From contig NZ_CP108067.1 in NCBI RefSeq assembly GCF_036178145.1, forward strand, positions 2,294,001 to 2,358,000: 64,000 bases of DNA. The letters run 5' to 3'. The stretch is from Streptomyces sp. NBC_00273. Its GTDB lineage: Bacteria > Actinomycetota > Actinomycetes > Streptomycetales > Streptomycetaceae. Shown piece after piece: positions 34,103-42,564 of the stretch; position 1 is the first letter of the stretch, and each line of letters starts with the position of its first letter. The notes beneath the pieces are model-generated. The model saw only the letters and a program-made list of their open reading frames with translations. It searched no databases and had not been told where the DNA came from. Made by a program: the position numbers and the translations under genes.

Positions 34103-34196
34103 AAGTTGAAACTTTCGTCTTCAAGATGCGGCCAGGTGGGCATCAGGCTGGTGGCTCGAGGCCCGTGATCGCGTCATGTTCCCAGACGCGGGCTGG

Positions 34197-35081
34197 TCAG
34201 ATGACAGGAGGTCGACCCAGCCGGGTCAACCGCCAGACCGTTCGCCATCTCATCGGGCGGCGGGGTCCGCAGGGAGTGGTCCATCCCTCCCGGAAACCAC
34301 CGAACCAGGCCTTGAGTGCGGGTGCCGACGGCCTGCGTACGAGCGTCAGCAGGAGCCAGACGCCCAGGTAGACCGGGACCAGCGGGGCGGGCAGGTTGCG
34401 GCGGGCGAGCCACACCCGGTTACGAGCCACCATACGGTGGTAGACCGCGTGCCGGGAGGGGGCGGTCGTCGGGTGCAGCAGCACCATGTCCGAGCGGTAG
34501 TCGATCAACCACCCTGCGTCGAGCGCCCGCCAGGCCAGATCCGTCTCTTCGTGCGCGTAGAAGAACTCGCCCGGCAGCGCTCCGACCTGCTCGAACACCG
34601 TCGTGCGGACGGCGTTGGCGCCGCCCAGGAAGGTGGTCACCCGCGAGGAGCGCATCGGGTCGGAGGCGCGCAGCCGCGGCACGTGCCGGCGCTGGGTCAC
34701 ACCGGTCTCCGGATCGGCGATCCGGAAGCTGATGATCCCGAGCGCAGGATCCTCGGCGAAGGCCTGTCGGCACAGCTCGGCGGTGTCGGTGCGCTCCAGC
34801 AGACCGTCGTCGTCCAGGAAGAGCAGCACGTCCACGTCGCTGCCACCGGGGCCGAAGGCTTCGATGCCGACGTTGCGCCCGCCCGGGATGCCCAGGTTCT
34901 CGGGCAGGTCGATGCTGCGGACGCCCTCGGGCAGGCCGGTGACCTGCACGCCCTGGCCCACGACGACCACGTCGACGGGGGCTCCGTCCTGGCGGGCCAC
35001 CGAGTCGAGGAGCGCCTTGAGCTCGTCGGGCCGGTTGCCCATGGTGATGATCACGGCGCCCAGCCGCAGCGGGGCGCTCAC
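34197..35081 (-). CDS. Family 2 glycosyltransferase
   Basis: 294 residues from the GTG that overlaps the stop codon of the upstream phosphotransferase. A GT-A fold is shown by LGAVIITMGNRPDELKALL, a metal-binding LLFLDDDGLL and the acceptor-side HEETDLAWRA. One hydrophobic segment near residues 240-258 may anchor it to the membrane. It should transfer a sugar from a nucleotide donor during assembly of the exported polymer; donor and acceptor are unknown. Confidence 0.85.
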   Translation of the reverse strand: MSAPLRLGAVIITMGNRPDELKALLDSVARQDGAPVDVVVVGQGVQVTGLPEGVRSIDLPENLGIPGGRNVGIEAFGPGGSDVDVLLFLDDDGLLERTDTAELCRQAFAEDPALGIISFRIADPETGVTQRRHVPRLRASDPMRSSRVTTFLGGANAVRTTVFEQVGALPGEFFYAHEETDLAWRALDAGWLIDYRSDMVLLHPTTAPSRHAVYHRMVARNRVWLARRNLPAPLVPVYLGVWLLLTLVRRPSAPALKAWFGGFREGWTTPCGPRRPMRWRTVWRLTRLGRPPVI

Positions 35082-35857
35082 TTGAGCCTGCTGGAGGCGA
35101 GGATGGACACCAGGTGCAGCACGGTCTGGAGCATCGCGATGGCGGCCAGTACGGCGACCCCGACGCGGGACCAGTACAGGTCGCCCTGCATCTGGTCCAC
35201 GACGGCCAGCACCAGGATGAGCAGCGAGGCCTCGATGCCCAGGATCAGGCGGTGGAACTTGAGCGCGGAGGCGGCCCGGCGGGCGAGTGCCATGCCCTTC
35301 GCGCGCGGCTCGGCCGCCGCGTCCTGGACCACGGGCTTGCCGGCCTGGTGGCGGGCGACGCCGACCAGGTCGGTCTCGGCCTTGATGAGGATGGCGCCGA
35401 GCGCGGCCAGGGTGCCCAGGAAGGCCCACAGCCAGTCGGCTCCCCCGGGGCCCCACAGGTCGGCGGCGCGCAGGCCGAAGCCGACCAGGACCGCCGCGTC
35501 GCACAGGTAGGCGCCGACCCGGTCCAGGTAGACCCCGGAGAGCGAGAACTGCTTCTTCCAGCGGGCGACCTCGCCGTCGACGCAGTCGAGCAGCAGGTAC
35601 ATCTGGACCGCGATCACGCCGAGGACGGCGCCCCAGATGCCCGGCACCAGCAGCGCCGGCAGGGCGAGGACGCCGGCGAGGGTCATCAGGTAGGTCAGCT
35701 GGTTCGGCGTGACCTTGGTGGTGACCAGGAAGCGGGTGATGCGCAGCGAGATCTCACGCATGTAGAGGCGCCCGCCCCAGTGCTCGCCACTGACCCGGTC
35801 CTTCACGCCCGCCGGGTGCACGACGGGCCTCAGTTCAGCTACGGATGGTCTTGGCAT
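35078..35857 (-). CDS. CDP-alcohol phosphatidyltransferase, altered active site
   Basis: A 259-residue membrane protein with the family signature DCVDGEVAR, then eight residues, then GVYLDRVGA. The consensus is D-x2-DG-x2-AR-x8-G-x3-D-x3-D; the last Asp, the proposed catalytic base, is Ala here. The other Asp residues are intact. It would normally move a phospho-alcohol from a CDP-alcohol to an acceptor. The substitution suggests an inactive partner or a shifted catalytic residue. The ATG lies inside the end of the dehydrogenase gene (23-nt overlap). Confidence 0.82.
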   Translation of the reverse strand: MPRPSVAELRPVVHPAGVKDRVSGEHWGGRLYMREISLRITRFLVTTKVTPNQLTYLMTLAGVLALPALLVPGIWGAVLGVIAVQMYLLLDCVDGEVARWKKQFSLSGVYLDRVGAYLCDAAVLVGFGLRAADLWGPGGADWLWAFLGTLAALGAILIKAETDLVGVARHQAGKPVVQDAAAEPRAKGMALARRAASALKFHRLILGIEASLLILVLAVVDQMQGDLYWSRVGVAVLAAIAMLQTVLHLVSILASSRLK

Positions 35858-36896
35858 AGTCGGCGTAAGCGTCCCTGATCTCGGCTGCGGACAGGTTGAG
35901 GTGCTCCAGGATCGTGAAGCGTCCCGGGCGGGTCTGGGGGGCGTACTCGACGGCCGCGACGAACTCGTCGATGCTGAAGCCGATCTCCTCGGGGCCGACC
36001 GGCAGACCGTGCCGGCGCAGCACCTCGACGAAGAGGCCGGACTGCTCGGCGGCCCCGCGCAGGTGCATCGCGAAGGCGGCGCCGATGCCGACCTGCTCGC
36101 CGTGGAGCGCGGAGCGTCCCGGGTGGAGCAGGTCGAAGGCGTGGCTGATCTCGTGACAGGCGCCGGACGACGGGCGGGAGTCCCCGCTGATCGACATGGC
36201 GATGCCGGAGAGCACCAGTGCTTCGGAGAGCACGGTGAGGAACTCGTCGTCGCCGCACCCGCCGGGGTGGCGCAGCACGGACTCGCCGGCGGTACGGGCC
36301 ATGGCGGCGGCCAAGCCGTCGATGGGCTCGCCGTTGATCCGGTGCGAGAGCTCCCAGTCGGCGATCGCCGAGATGTTGGAGATCGCGTCACCGATGCCGG
36401 CGCGGATGAACCGGACCGGGGCTTCCTTGATCACGTCGAGGTCGATCACCATGGCGATCGGCGTCGGCACGCCGTAGGAACCGCGGCCGTTGTCGTTGTC
36501 CAGGATGGACACCGGCGAGCAGATGCCGTCGTGCGAGAGGTTGGTGGCGACGGCCACCATGGGCAGCCCGACCCGCGCCGCGGCGTACTTGGCCACGTCG
36601 ATGATCTTGCCGCCGCCCAGGCCGACGACGGCGTCGTAGCGGCGGCCCTTTATGTCGTCGGCCAGCTTGACCGCGGAGTCGATGGTGCCGTCGACGACCG
36701 CGTACCAGTCGGCGTGCGGCAGCACGGGCTCCAGCCTGGCGCGCAGCGCCACGCCGGAGCCTCCGCTGATCGCGATGGCCAGCTTGCCGGAGGCGGAGAT
36801 CCGCTGGTCGGCCAGGAGGCCGGCCAGGTCGTCCATCGCCCCGCGACTGACGTCGACGACGACGGGCGAGGGGATGAGCCTCGTCAGTACTGGCAT
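35835..36896 (-). CDS. sn-Glycerol-1-phosphate dehydrogenase-like enzyme
   Basis: 353 residues of the iron-containing alcohol dehydrogenase/DHQ synthase-like superfamily. GLGGGKIIDVAKYAA is the nucleotide loop, ATNLSHDGICSPVS matches the SHDGIASP-type signature of G1P dehydrogenases, and metal-ligand histidines lie in ACHEISHAFDLL and SALHGEQVGIG. It probably reduces dihydroxyacetone phosphate to sn-glycerol-1-phosphate, or makes a related polyol phosphate. The start at MPVLTRL overlaps the nucleotidyltransferase gene by 13 nt. Confidence 0.8.
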   Translation of the reverse strand: MPVLTRLIPSPVVVDVSRGAMDDLAGLLADQRISASGKLAIAISGGSGVALRARLEPVLPHADWYAVVDGTIDSAVKLADDIKGRRYDAVVGLGGGKIIDVAKYAAARVGLPMVAVATNLSHDGICSPVSILDNDNGRGSYGVPTPIAMVIDLDVIKEAPVRFIRAGIGDAISNISAIADWELSHRINGEPIDGLAAAMARTAGESVLRHPGGCGDDEFLTVLSEALVLSGIAMSISGDSRPSSGACHEISHAFDLLHPGRSALHGEQVGIGAAFAMHLRGAAEQSGLFVEVLRRHGLPVGPEEIGFSIDEFVAAVEYAPQTRPGRFTILEHLNLSAAEIRDAYADYAKTIRS

Positions 36897-37636
36897 GCGA
36901 TCGTCCGGCCCTTGGCGAGGTCGTCGTGGTTGTCGATCTCGACCCACTTGACGTCGCCGATGGGGGCCACGTCGATGGTGAAGCCGTCGTTGACGAGCTG
37001 CTGGTAGCCGTCCTCGTAGTAGAGGTCGGGGTCGCGCTCGAAGGTGGTCTTCAGGGCCTCGGCCAGCTGCTCGGCGGCCTCGGGCTCGATGAGGGTGACA
37101 CCGATGTACTCGCCGGTGGCGTCGGCGGGGTCCATCAGCTTGGTGATCTTCTGAACGCCCTCGCCGTCGGCGGTGACGACCTTCATCTCCTCGTCGGCCA
37201 GGTTCTTGACCGTGTCGAGGGCGAGGATGATCTTCTGGCCGTTGCCGCGGGCGGCGAGCAGGGTGCGCTCGACCGAGACCGGGTGGACGGTGTCGCCGTT
37301 GGCGAGGATCACGCCCTGCTTGAGGACCTCACGCGCGCACCACAGGGAGTAGGCGTTGTTCCACTCCTCGGCCTTGTCGTTGTCGATCAGCGTGATCTTG
37401 ACGCCGTACTTGGCCTCCAGGGCCTCGCGGCGGGCGTACACGGCCTCCTTGCGGTAGCCGACGACGATGGCGACCTCGGTCAGGCCGACCTCGGCGAAGT
37501 TGCCCAGCGTCAGGTCGAGGACCGTGAGGCTCTCCTCGTCGCCCTCGGGGCCGACCGGCACGAGCGCCTTGGGCAGGGTGTCGGTGTAGGGACGCAGACG
37601 GCGTCCGGCACCGGCAGCGAGTACAAGGCCGATCAT
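36884..37636 (-). CDS. LicC-like nucleotidyltransferase
   Basis: 250 residues with the nucleotidyltransferase signature GLVLAAGAGRRLRPYTD followed by PKALVPVG. NNAYSLWCAREVL and ILANGDTV resemble phosphocholine/sugar-phosphate cytidylyltransferases. In this context it likely makes the CDP- (or NDP-) alcohol used by the two neighbouring phosphotransferases. The ATG overlaps the upstream stop codon by 4 nt. Confidence 0.82.
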   Translation of the reverse strand: MIGLVLAAGAGRRLRPYTDTLPKALVPVGPEGDEESLTVLDLTLGNFAEVGLTEVAIVVGYRKEAVYARREALEAKYGVKITLIDNDKAEEWNNAYSLWCAREVLKQGVILANGDTVHPVSVERTLLAARGNGQKIILALDTVKNLADEEMKVVTADGEGVQKITKLMDPADATGEYIGVTLIEPEAAEQLAEALKTTFERDPDLYYEDGYQQLVNDGFTIDVAPIGDVKWVEIDNHDDLAKGRTIACQY

Positions 37637-39426
37637 GCTGGTTCTCCTTCGTCATGTACGGCGGGTGCTCCGGAGGAGACCCAGAATCGGATGCTCTCCA
37701 CGAGCACCACGAGTGCCACGAACACGGCCACGGCCGTGAGCGCGACGGGGAAGTCCGCTTCGCGCGATACGAGGACGGCCGCCAAGGCCGTGATCAGCAG
37801 GACCCGGCCTTCGTGGCCGCCGATCGTCCGCACCAGCCAGTGCGGGGGCGCGCCGGTGCCGCCGCGGATGCGGTACACCGTGTCGTAGTGATGGTAGGCG
37901 ACCGCCGCGATCAGGCCGAATGCCGCCGGGAGGGCCCCGGGGACGTCCGCCTTGACGGCGAGCGCGAGGACCGTGACGTACTCGGCGGCCCGGAACAGCG
38001 GCGGGACCAACCAGTCCAGGGCGCCCTTCAGCGGTGCGGCGACGGCGAGGCCGGCCGCCATGACGTAGATCACGGCGACGGCGATCACCCGCGGGTCGCC
38101 GAAGGGCAGGAACACGGCGCCCGCGATCATCACCAGCGTGCCGAGGGCCGCCACGTACACGGAGCCGAAGGACCCGGCCCGGCCGCGCAGCAGGCGGGCC
38201 TGGAGCTCGGCGAGCGGTCCCGAGTCGGCCAGGTCGGCCAGCGCCCGGGCCGCCCGGTCGGTGCGGGTGGCCTTGCGCGTCAGGGAGCGCAGGACCCGGC
38301 CGGCGGTGGTGTAGAGCGCGCCGAAGGCGCAGCCGACCAGCAGGGCGTAGAAGACGATCCGGGGGGTGGTGAAGGCGGTCAGCACCGCGATCATCGCCCA
38401 GCGCTCACCGATCGGCAGGATGATCATCCGGCGGATCCACACGGTCCAGCCGACGCTGTCGAGCCGGTCGGAGAGGGCGGCCGTGGGACTGGTGTTGGCG
38501 GTGGCGTCGTGGTTGGCCTCGTTGAAGGAGAAGTCCACGACGTGCCGGCAGGTCATCAGGATCATGGAGCCGACGGCCAGGGCCCAGACGTCGTCGCCGT
38601 TCCGGGCCGCGCCGAGCGCGAGGCCCGCGTAGAAGGAGTACTCCTTCGCACGGTCGAAGGTGGCGTCGAGCCAGGCGCCCATCGTCGAGTACTGGAGCGA
38701 GTAGCGGGCGAGCTGCCCGTCGGTGCAGTCCAGTACGAAGGAGACGAGGAGCAGCACGCCGGCGGCCACGTAGCCCCAGCGTTCGCCGGTGGCCGCGCAG
38801 CCGGCCGCGATCAGCGCGGTGATCAGCGAGGCGGTAGTGACCTGGTTCGGGGTCAGGCCGCGGCGCGCACACCAGCGGGCGATGTAGCGCGAGTAGGGGC
38901 TGATGCAGAAGGTGGTGAAGAAGCCGTCGCGGGACTTCACGGCGGTCCGCAGGCGTACGGCCTCGTCGTCGACGGCGGCGACGGCGGCGGTCGCCGCTTC
39001 GCGCTCCGCCGGGCCGGCGGGGACGGCGGCGACGAGCGTGCCCAGTTCGGGGCGCTGGACGGCGGTCCCGGCGGCCTCGACGACGGCGGCGAGCCGGTCC
39101 GGGTACGGGCCGGCGCCGCCGGATTCCGCGGCGGCGACGGCGACGGCCTTGTCGAGGGCCTCGCGGGCGCCGGCCTGGACGGCGAGGGCGCCGGTGACGG
39201 CGCAGGCGTCGAAGCGCGGGTCGGTCAGCGCGAGGCGCAGCGCGTGCACGTGCCCGACGAAGGCGCTGTCCACGACGGCCACCCGCTGGTCGGCGGGGAC
39301 GCCCGCCAGCGCAGCGGCGACCTCGTGGGGACCGGCGGCCGGGCGGACGTCGAAGCCGAGGGAGCGCAGCTCGTCCGCGAGCGGTGATCCGGGGACCGGC
39401 AGGCCGGTGAGGATGACGGTCGGCAG
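37633..39426 (-). CDS. CDP-alcohol phosphatidyltransferase with extra domains, CTG start likely
   Basis: About 597 residues. An N-terminal Rossmann-like region (PTVILTGLPVPGSPLADELR onward) precedes a complete CDP-alcohol signature, DCTDGQLARYSLQ then GAWLDATFD, with all four Asp present. A C-terminal membrane region with about six helices resembles DUF5941. The N-terminal family sequence continues in frame upstream of the first GTG (39282), back to a CTG at 39426 preceded by AAGGAG 9 nt away. A stop codon lies just before it and there is no ATG/GTG/TTG between. Hence a CTG start or a sequence error is indicated. It is the first gene of the polymer cluster. Confidence 0.78.
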   Translation of the reverse strand: MPTVILTGLPVPGSPLADELRSLGFDVRPAAGPHEVAAALAGVPADQRVAVVDSAFVGHVHALRLALTDPRFDACAVTGALAVQAGAREALDKAVAVAAAESGGAGPYPDRLAAVVEAAGTAVQRPELGTLVAAVPAGPAEREAATAAVAAVDDEAVRLRTAVKSRDGFFTTFCISPYSRYIARWCARRGLTPNQVTTASLITALIAAGCAATGERWGYVAAGVLLLVSFVLDCTDGQLARYSLQYSTMGAWLDATFDRAKEYSFYAGLALGAARNGDDVWALAVGSMILMTCRHVVDFSFNEANHDATANTSPTAALSDRLDSVGWTVWIRRMIILPIGERWAMIAVLTAFTTPRIVFYALLVGCAFGALYTTAGRVLRSLTRKATRTDRAARALADLADSGPLAELQARLLRGRAGSFGSVYVAALGTLVMIAGAVFLPFGDPRVIAVAVIYVMAAGLAVAAPLKGALDWLVPPLFRAAEYVTVLALAVKADVPGALPAAFGLIAAVAYHHYDTVYRIRGGTGAPPHWLVRTIGGHEGRVLLITALAAVLVSREADFPVALTAVAVFVALVVLVESIRFWVSSGAPAVHDEGEPA

Positions 39427-39667
39427 ACGAACTCACTCCTTGTAACGGATTCCGAACGCGCGCCCTCATGGGGTGGCGGCACGTCGGCAGAGGCTATCGG
39501 ATGAATGGAAGCAGGGGTTCACCACCCGTTTACGCCCCGATAAGCCGAATATTCGGGCCCCGGGCCGGGTTCCGATCATCATTGACGATCACGGCGCCCT
39601 ACCACAAACGGCCTCGATGTTACGGTGGACACGCCCCTGAACGTGTCGAGTGGAAAGAGGTGGGTTG
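39427..39667. promoter_or_regulatory. Divergent promoter region of polymer cluster and methyltransferase
   Basis: About 240 nt with no convincing gene. AAGGAG for the leftward gene lies at its left edge. Rightward, ATTGACGATCACGG near 39580 offers a possible -35 box, with an uncertain -10. Confidence 0.35.
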
Positions 39668-39748
39668 ATGACCGTCGTAGTGGTCGCGGCCATGCGCAGC
39701 GAACTCCGGTGCATCCCCCATTCCTTCCGGGCATCCGGCCGGGCCTGA
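39668..39748 (+). CDS. Possible 26-residue upstream ORF
   Basis: An ATG with GAGGTG 6 nt upstream opens a 26-codon frame (MTVVVVAAMRSELRC, then a basic end) that stops 49 nt before the TTG start of the fusion gene. It could be a translated leader. It lacks the HVD-x-SAxC pattern of the usual streptomycete cysteine leader peptides, and I cannot tell whether it is made. Confidence 0.3.
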   Translation: MTVVVVAAMRSELRCIPHSFRASGRA

Positions 39749-39797
39749 CCACACAGCTGGGCCTCGTCGGCCGGAGCCCCCGTTCCAAGGGTTCACG

Positions 39798-41120
39798 TTG
39801 ACCGACAGCAATTCCTTCGACGCCGCCTCCGATCTCGACGGCGTCGACGACTTCACGCACGCCTTCTTCGCCCTGCACCACGGCCTGCCCCGGCAGGCGC
39901 CGGGCTCCGACGCGAGCACCCGCCACCTGTTGTCCCTGTGCGGACCGCTGCCCGAGCGGCCGCGCGTCCTGGACCTGGGCTGCGGCCCGGGCCGCAGCGC
40001 GCTGCTGCTCGCCGCCGAGGCGGGCGCGGCCGGCGCGGGCGCCGAGGTGACCGCCGTCGACCTGCACGCCCCCTTCCTCGACGAGCTCCGTGCGGCCGCC
40101 GCGGCCCGCGGACTCGCCGACCGGGTCCGCACCGTGGAGGCGGACATGGGCGCGCTCCCGGGCGAGGGCTTCGAGGACGGCTCCTTCGACCTCGTCTGGG
40201 CGGAGGGCTCCGCCTACCTCCTCGGCTTCGACGCCGCGCTCGCGCGGTGGAAACGACTGCTCGCCCCGGGCGGCACCCTCGTCCTGACCGAGTGCCAGTG
40301 GTCGGTCGCCCGGCCGTCCGCGGGCGCCCGCGCCTTCTGGGACCCGCACTACGCGCTGCGCACCACCGCCGGCAACCTGGCGGCCGCCCAGGCCGCCGGG
40401 TACCGGGTGCTCGGCGTGCACGAGCTGCCCGACTCCGACTGGGCCGAGTACTACGGCCCGCTCGCCGAGCGGGTCCGGGCCCTGTCCGCAACCGGCGGCC
40501 CGGCGATGGCGCGGGCCCTGGCCGCGACGCGCGAGGAGCTCGACGTACGGGCCCGCCACGGGCACGAGTACGGGTACGCGGGCTACGTCCTGCGCCCGGT
40601 GAGCGCCGGGGACGGCGACGCCTGGCCCGCCCGGCCGGAGGCCGCGGCCGACGCGGCGGCCGTCCGGGAGATCAACCTGGCGGCCTTCGGGACCCCGCTG
40701 GAGGCCGACCTCGTGGACGCGCTGCGCGGCGACGCCTCCTGGCTGCCCGGGCTGTCGTACGTGGCCGAGGCCCCGGACGGGTCGGTGGCGGCGCACGCCC
40801 TGCTGACCCGGTGCGAGGTCGACGGCGCCCCGGCGCTCGCGCTCGCCCCGGTGGCGGCCGATCCCGTGCTCCAGCGCTCGGGCGCGGGCAGCTCGGTCGT
40901 ACGGGCCCTGCTCGCGGCGGCCCGGGAGCGCGGGGAGTCACTGGTCCTCGTCCTGGGGCACCCGGAGTACTATCCGCGCTTCGGTTTCCTGCCGGCGTCG
41001 CACTTCGGGATCCGGGCCCCCTTCGAGGTCCCCGACGAGGCCATGATGGCGCTGGTGCTGGATGGTTCCCGCCCGGTGCCCGCGGGAATGATCAAGTACC
41101 CGGATCCGTTCGGGGTCTGA
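39798..41120 (+). CDS. Fused SAM methyltransferase / GNAT acetyltransferase
   Basis: 440 residues. The N-terminal half is a class I methyltransferase (VLDLGCGPGRSALLL as motif I, EADMGALPGE, FDLVWAEG). The C-terminal 170 residues are a GNAT domain (AAVREINLAAFGTP, VQRSG-type acetyl-CoA loop LQRSGAGSSVVRALL, GHPEYYPRFGF). The last motif is typical of YhbS-like N-acetyltransferases. Both active-site regions look intact. The TTG start follows AAGG. Substrates are unknown; the two steps may act on one molecule. Confidence 0.85.
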   Translation: MTDSNSFDAASDLDGVDDFTHAFFALHHGLPRQAPGSDASTRHLLSLCGPLPERPRVLDLGCGPGRSALLLAAEAGAAGAGAEVTAVDLHAPFLDELRAAAAARGLADRVRTVEADMGALPGEGFEDGSFDLVWAEGSAYLLGFDAALARWKRLLAPGGTLVLTECQWSVARPSAGARAFWDPHYALRTTAGNLAAAQAAGYRVLGVHELPDSDWAEYYGPLAERVRALSATGGPAMARALAATREELDVRARHGHEYGYAGYVLRPVSAGDGDAWPARPEAAADAAAVREINLAAFGTPLEADLVDALRGDASWLPGLSYVAEAPDGSVAAHALLTRCEVDGAPALALAPVAADPVLQRSGAGSSVVRALLAAARERGESLVLVLGHPEYYPRFGFLPASHFGIRAPFEVPDEAMMALVLDGSRPVPAGMIKYPDPFGV

Positions 41121-41154
41121 CGCGCACCGTCAGGTGATGTGACACGTGATGCGA

Positions 41155-41190
41155 TCCGCCCCTCGTCGCCTAGCACGCGACGGGGGCGGA
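41155..41190 (+). terminator. Terminator after fusion gene
   Basis: A 14-bp stem with one bulged T (TCCGCCCCTCGTCGC against GCGACGGGGGCGGA), 34 nt after the stop codon. Confidence 0.7.
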
Positions 41191-41269
41191 CATGCGTGGT
41201 TCTCCGAAGTGGGGACAAGCCTCTTTTGTACGGCAGACTGAAGGCCGAAGTCCGAAGCGAAGGATGGGT

Positions 41270-41869
41270 ATGCCGACCACACCAGCCACCGCCGCGAACA
41301 GCGCGTCCAACGGCACCGGTACGCAAGAACCGATCATGCTCGAACTGGTCGACGAGGCCGGCAACACCATCGGCACGGCGGAGAAGCTCTCCGCCCATCA
41401 GGCGCCCGGGCAGTTGCACCGGGCGTTCTCCGTGTTCCTCTTCGACGAGCAGGGTCGTCTGCTGCTCCAGCAGCGGGCCCTCGGGAAGTACCACTCCCCC
41501 GGCGTCTGGTCGAACACCTGTTGCGGTCACCCCTACCCCGGGGAGTCGCCGTTCGCGGCCGCGGCCCGGCGGACCCATGAGGAGCTGGGCCTGTCGCCCT
41601 CGCTCCTCGCACAGGCGGGGACGGTGCGCTACAACCACCCGGACCCCGCATCGGGTCTGGTGGAGCAGGAGTTCAATCACCTGTTCGTGGGACTCGCGCA
41701 GACCGTCGTGCGGCCGGATCCGGAGGAGGTCGAGGACACCGCCTTCGTCACCGCCGAGGAACTGGCGAAGCGGCACGCCGAAGTGCCCTTCTCGGCCTGG
41801 TTCATGACCGTGCTGGACGCGGCGCGGCCCGCGATCCGCGAGCTGACCGGCGACGCGGCGGGCTGGTAA
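41270..41869 (+). CDS. idi: Isopentenyl-diphosphate delta-isomerase, type I
   Basis: Interconverts IPP and DMAPP for isoprenoid synthesis. The start at MPTTPATAANS is preceded by GAAGGA; about 199 residues result. The Nudix-related fold shows HRAFSVFLFDEQGRLLLQQR, the catalytic-Cys motif SNTCCGHPYPGE, RRTHEELG and the second catalytic region VEQEFNHLFVG. The first 25 residues are a non-conserved Ala/Thr/Asn-rich stretch. It may feed the hopanoid operon, although it is about 9 kb away. Confidence 0.92.
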   Translation: MPTTPATAANSASNGTGTQEPIMLELVDEAGNTIGTAEKLSAHQAPGQLHRAFSVFLFDEQGRLLLQQRALGKYHSPGVWSNTCCGHPYPGESPFAAAARRTHEELGLSPSLLAQAGTVRYNHPDPASGLVEQEFNHLFVGLAQTVVRPDPEEVEDTAFVTAEELAKRHAEVPFSAWFMTVLDAARPAIRELTGDAAGW

Positions 41870-41927
41870 CCCGTACGCCGTCCCGCTCCTGCGACGTCCC
41901 GCCCTCCACCGCCCCGCCGGCCGCCGC

Positions 41928-42422
41928 TCACCCGGTGGTCGCAGGGGCGGTGAGCGGCAGGGCCGCCCAGATCACCTTGCCGCCGGTCGAGGTGTGCTCG
42001 ACGTCGCAGACCCCGCCGGCCTCCAGGGTGATCTCCCGGACCAGGAGCAGGCCCCGGCCGCCGGTCTGACCGAAGTCGGCCTCGAGAGCCTTGGGGCGGT
42101 AGGGGTGGTTGTCCTCCACGGCCACCCGCACCCACGCACGGCCGATCGCGACCTCGACCGCGACCTCCGGCGAGAGCAGGGCGGCGTGCCGGACCGAGTT
42201 CGTCACCAGCTCGGAGACGATCAGGAGCAGGGAGTACACGAGGTCCTGATGGGCCGGCACCCCCTGGCGCCCGAGCAGGTCCCGGACCGCACGACGGGCC
42301 TGCGGAACGGATTCTTCAACCGCGGGAGCGGTGAACCTCCACACTCCCTCATAGGCGAGGGGATCGGCCGGAGCCTCCACCTCACCCGCCTTGGCCGGCG
42401 GGACGCTCCCGCTGACATCCAT
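41928..42422 (-). CDS. ATP-binding anti-sigma-factor-like protein
   Basis: 164 residues. The GHKL ATPase domain of the RsbW/SpoIIAB type found in many streptomycete regulators shows LLIVSELVTNSVRHA (N box) and GGRGLLLVREI (G box). It probably binds a sigma factor or anti-anti-sigma partner; no cognate gene is adjacent. The start at MDVSGSVPP is favoured by GGGGGACGG upstream; a GTG 36 nt earlier is possible. Confidence 0.82.
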   Translation of the reverse strand: MDVSGSVPPAKAGEVEAPADPLAYEGVWRFTAPAVEESVPQARRAVRDLLGRQGVPAHQDLVYSLLLIVSELVTNSVRHAALLSPEVAVEVAIGRAWVRVAVEDNHPYRPKALEADFGQTGGRGLLLVREITLEAGGVCDVEHTSTGGKVIWAALPLTAPATTG

Positions 42423-42564
42423 TTTCCGTCCCCCGTCTTCGCGCTCGATCGTCTCCACGCGACAAGAGTGGGGAACGGGCTGGTGCGACCCGGACTGCTG
42501 ACCAGAAGTCAGCGTCTATCGGACACTTTCTGACCGCTGGCGTATGACAGAGTCAGTTGTTCGA

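Noticed and set aside
39668..39748. Cysteine-responsive leader peptide upstream of the fusion gene
   Set aside because: The short ORF lacks the RxHVDxxxxSAxC pattern of those leaders and the downstream gene is not a sulfur-assimilation gene. It is kept only as a weak possible uORF.
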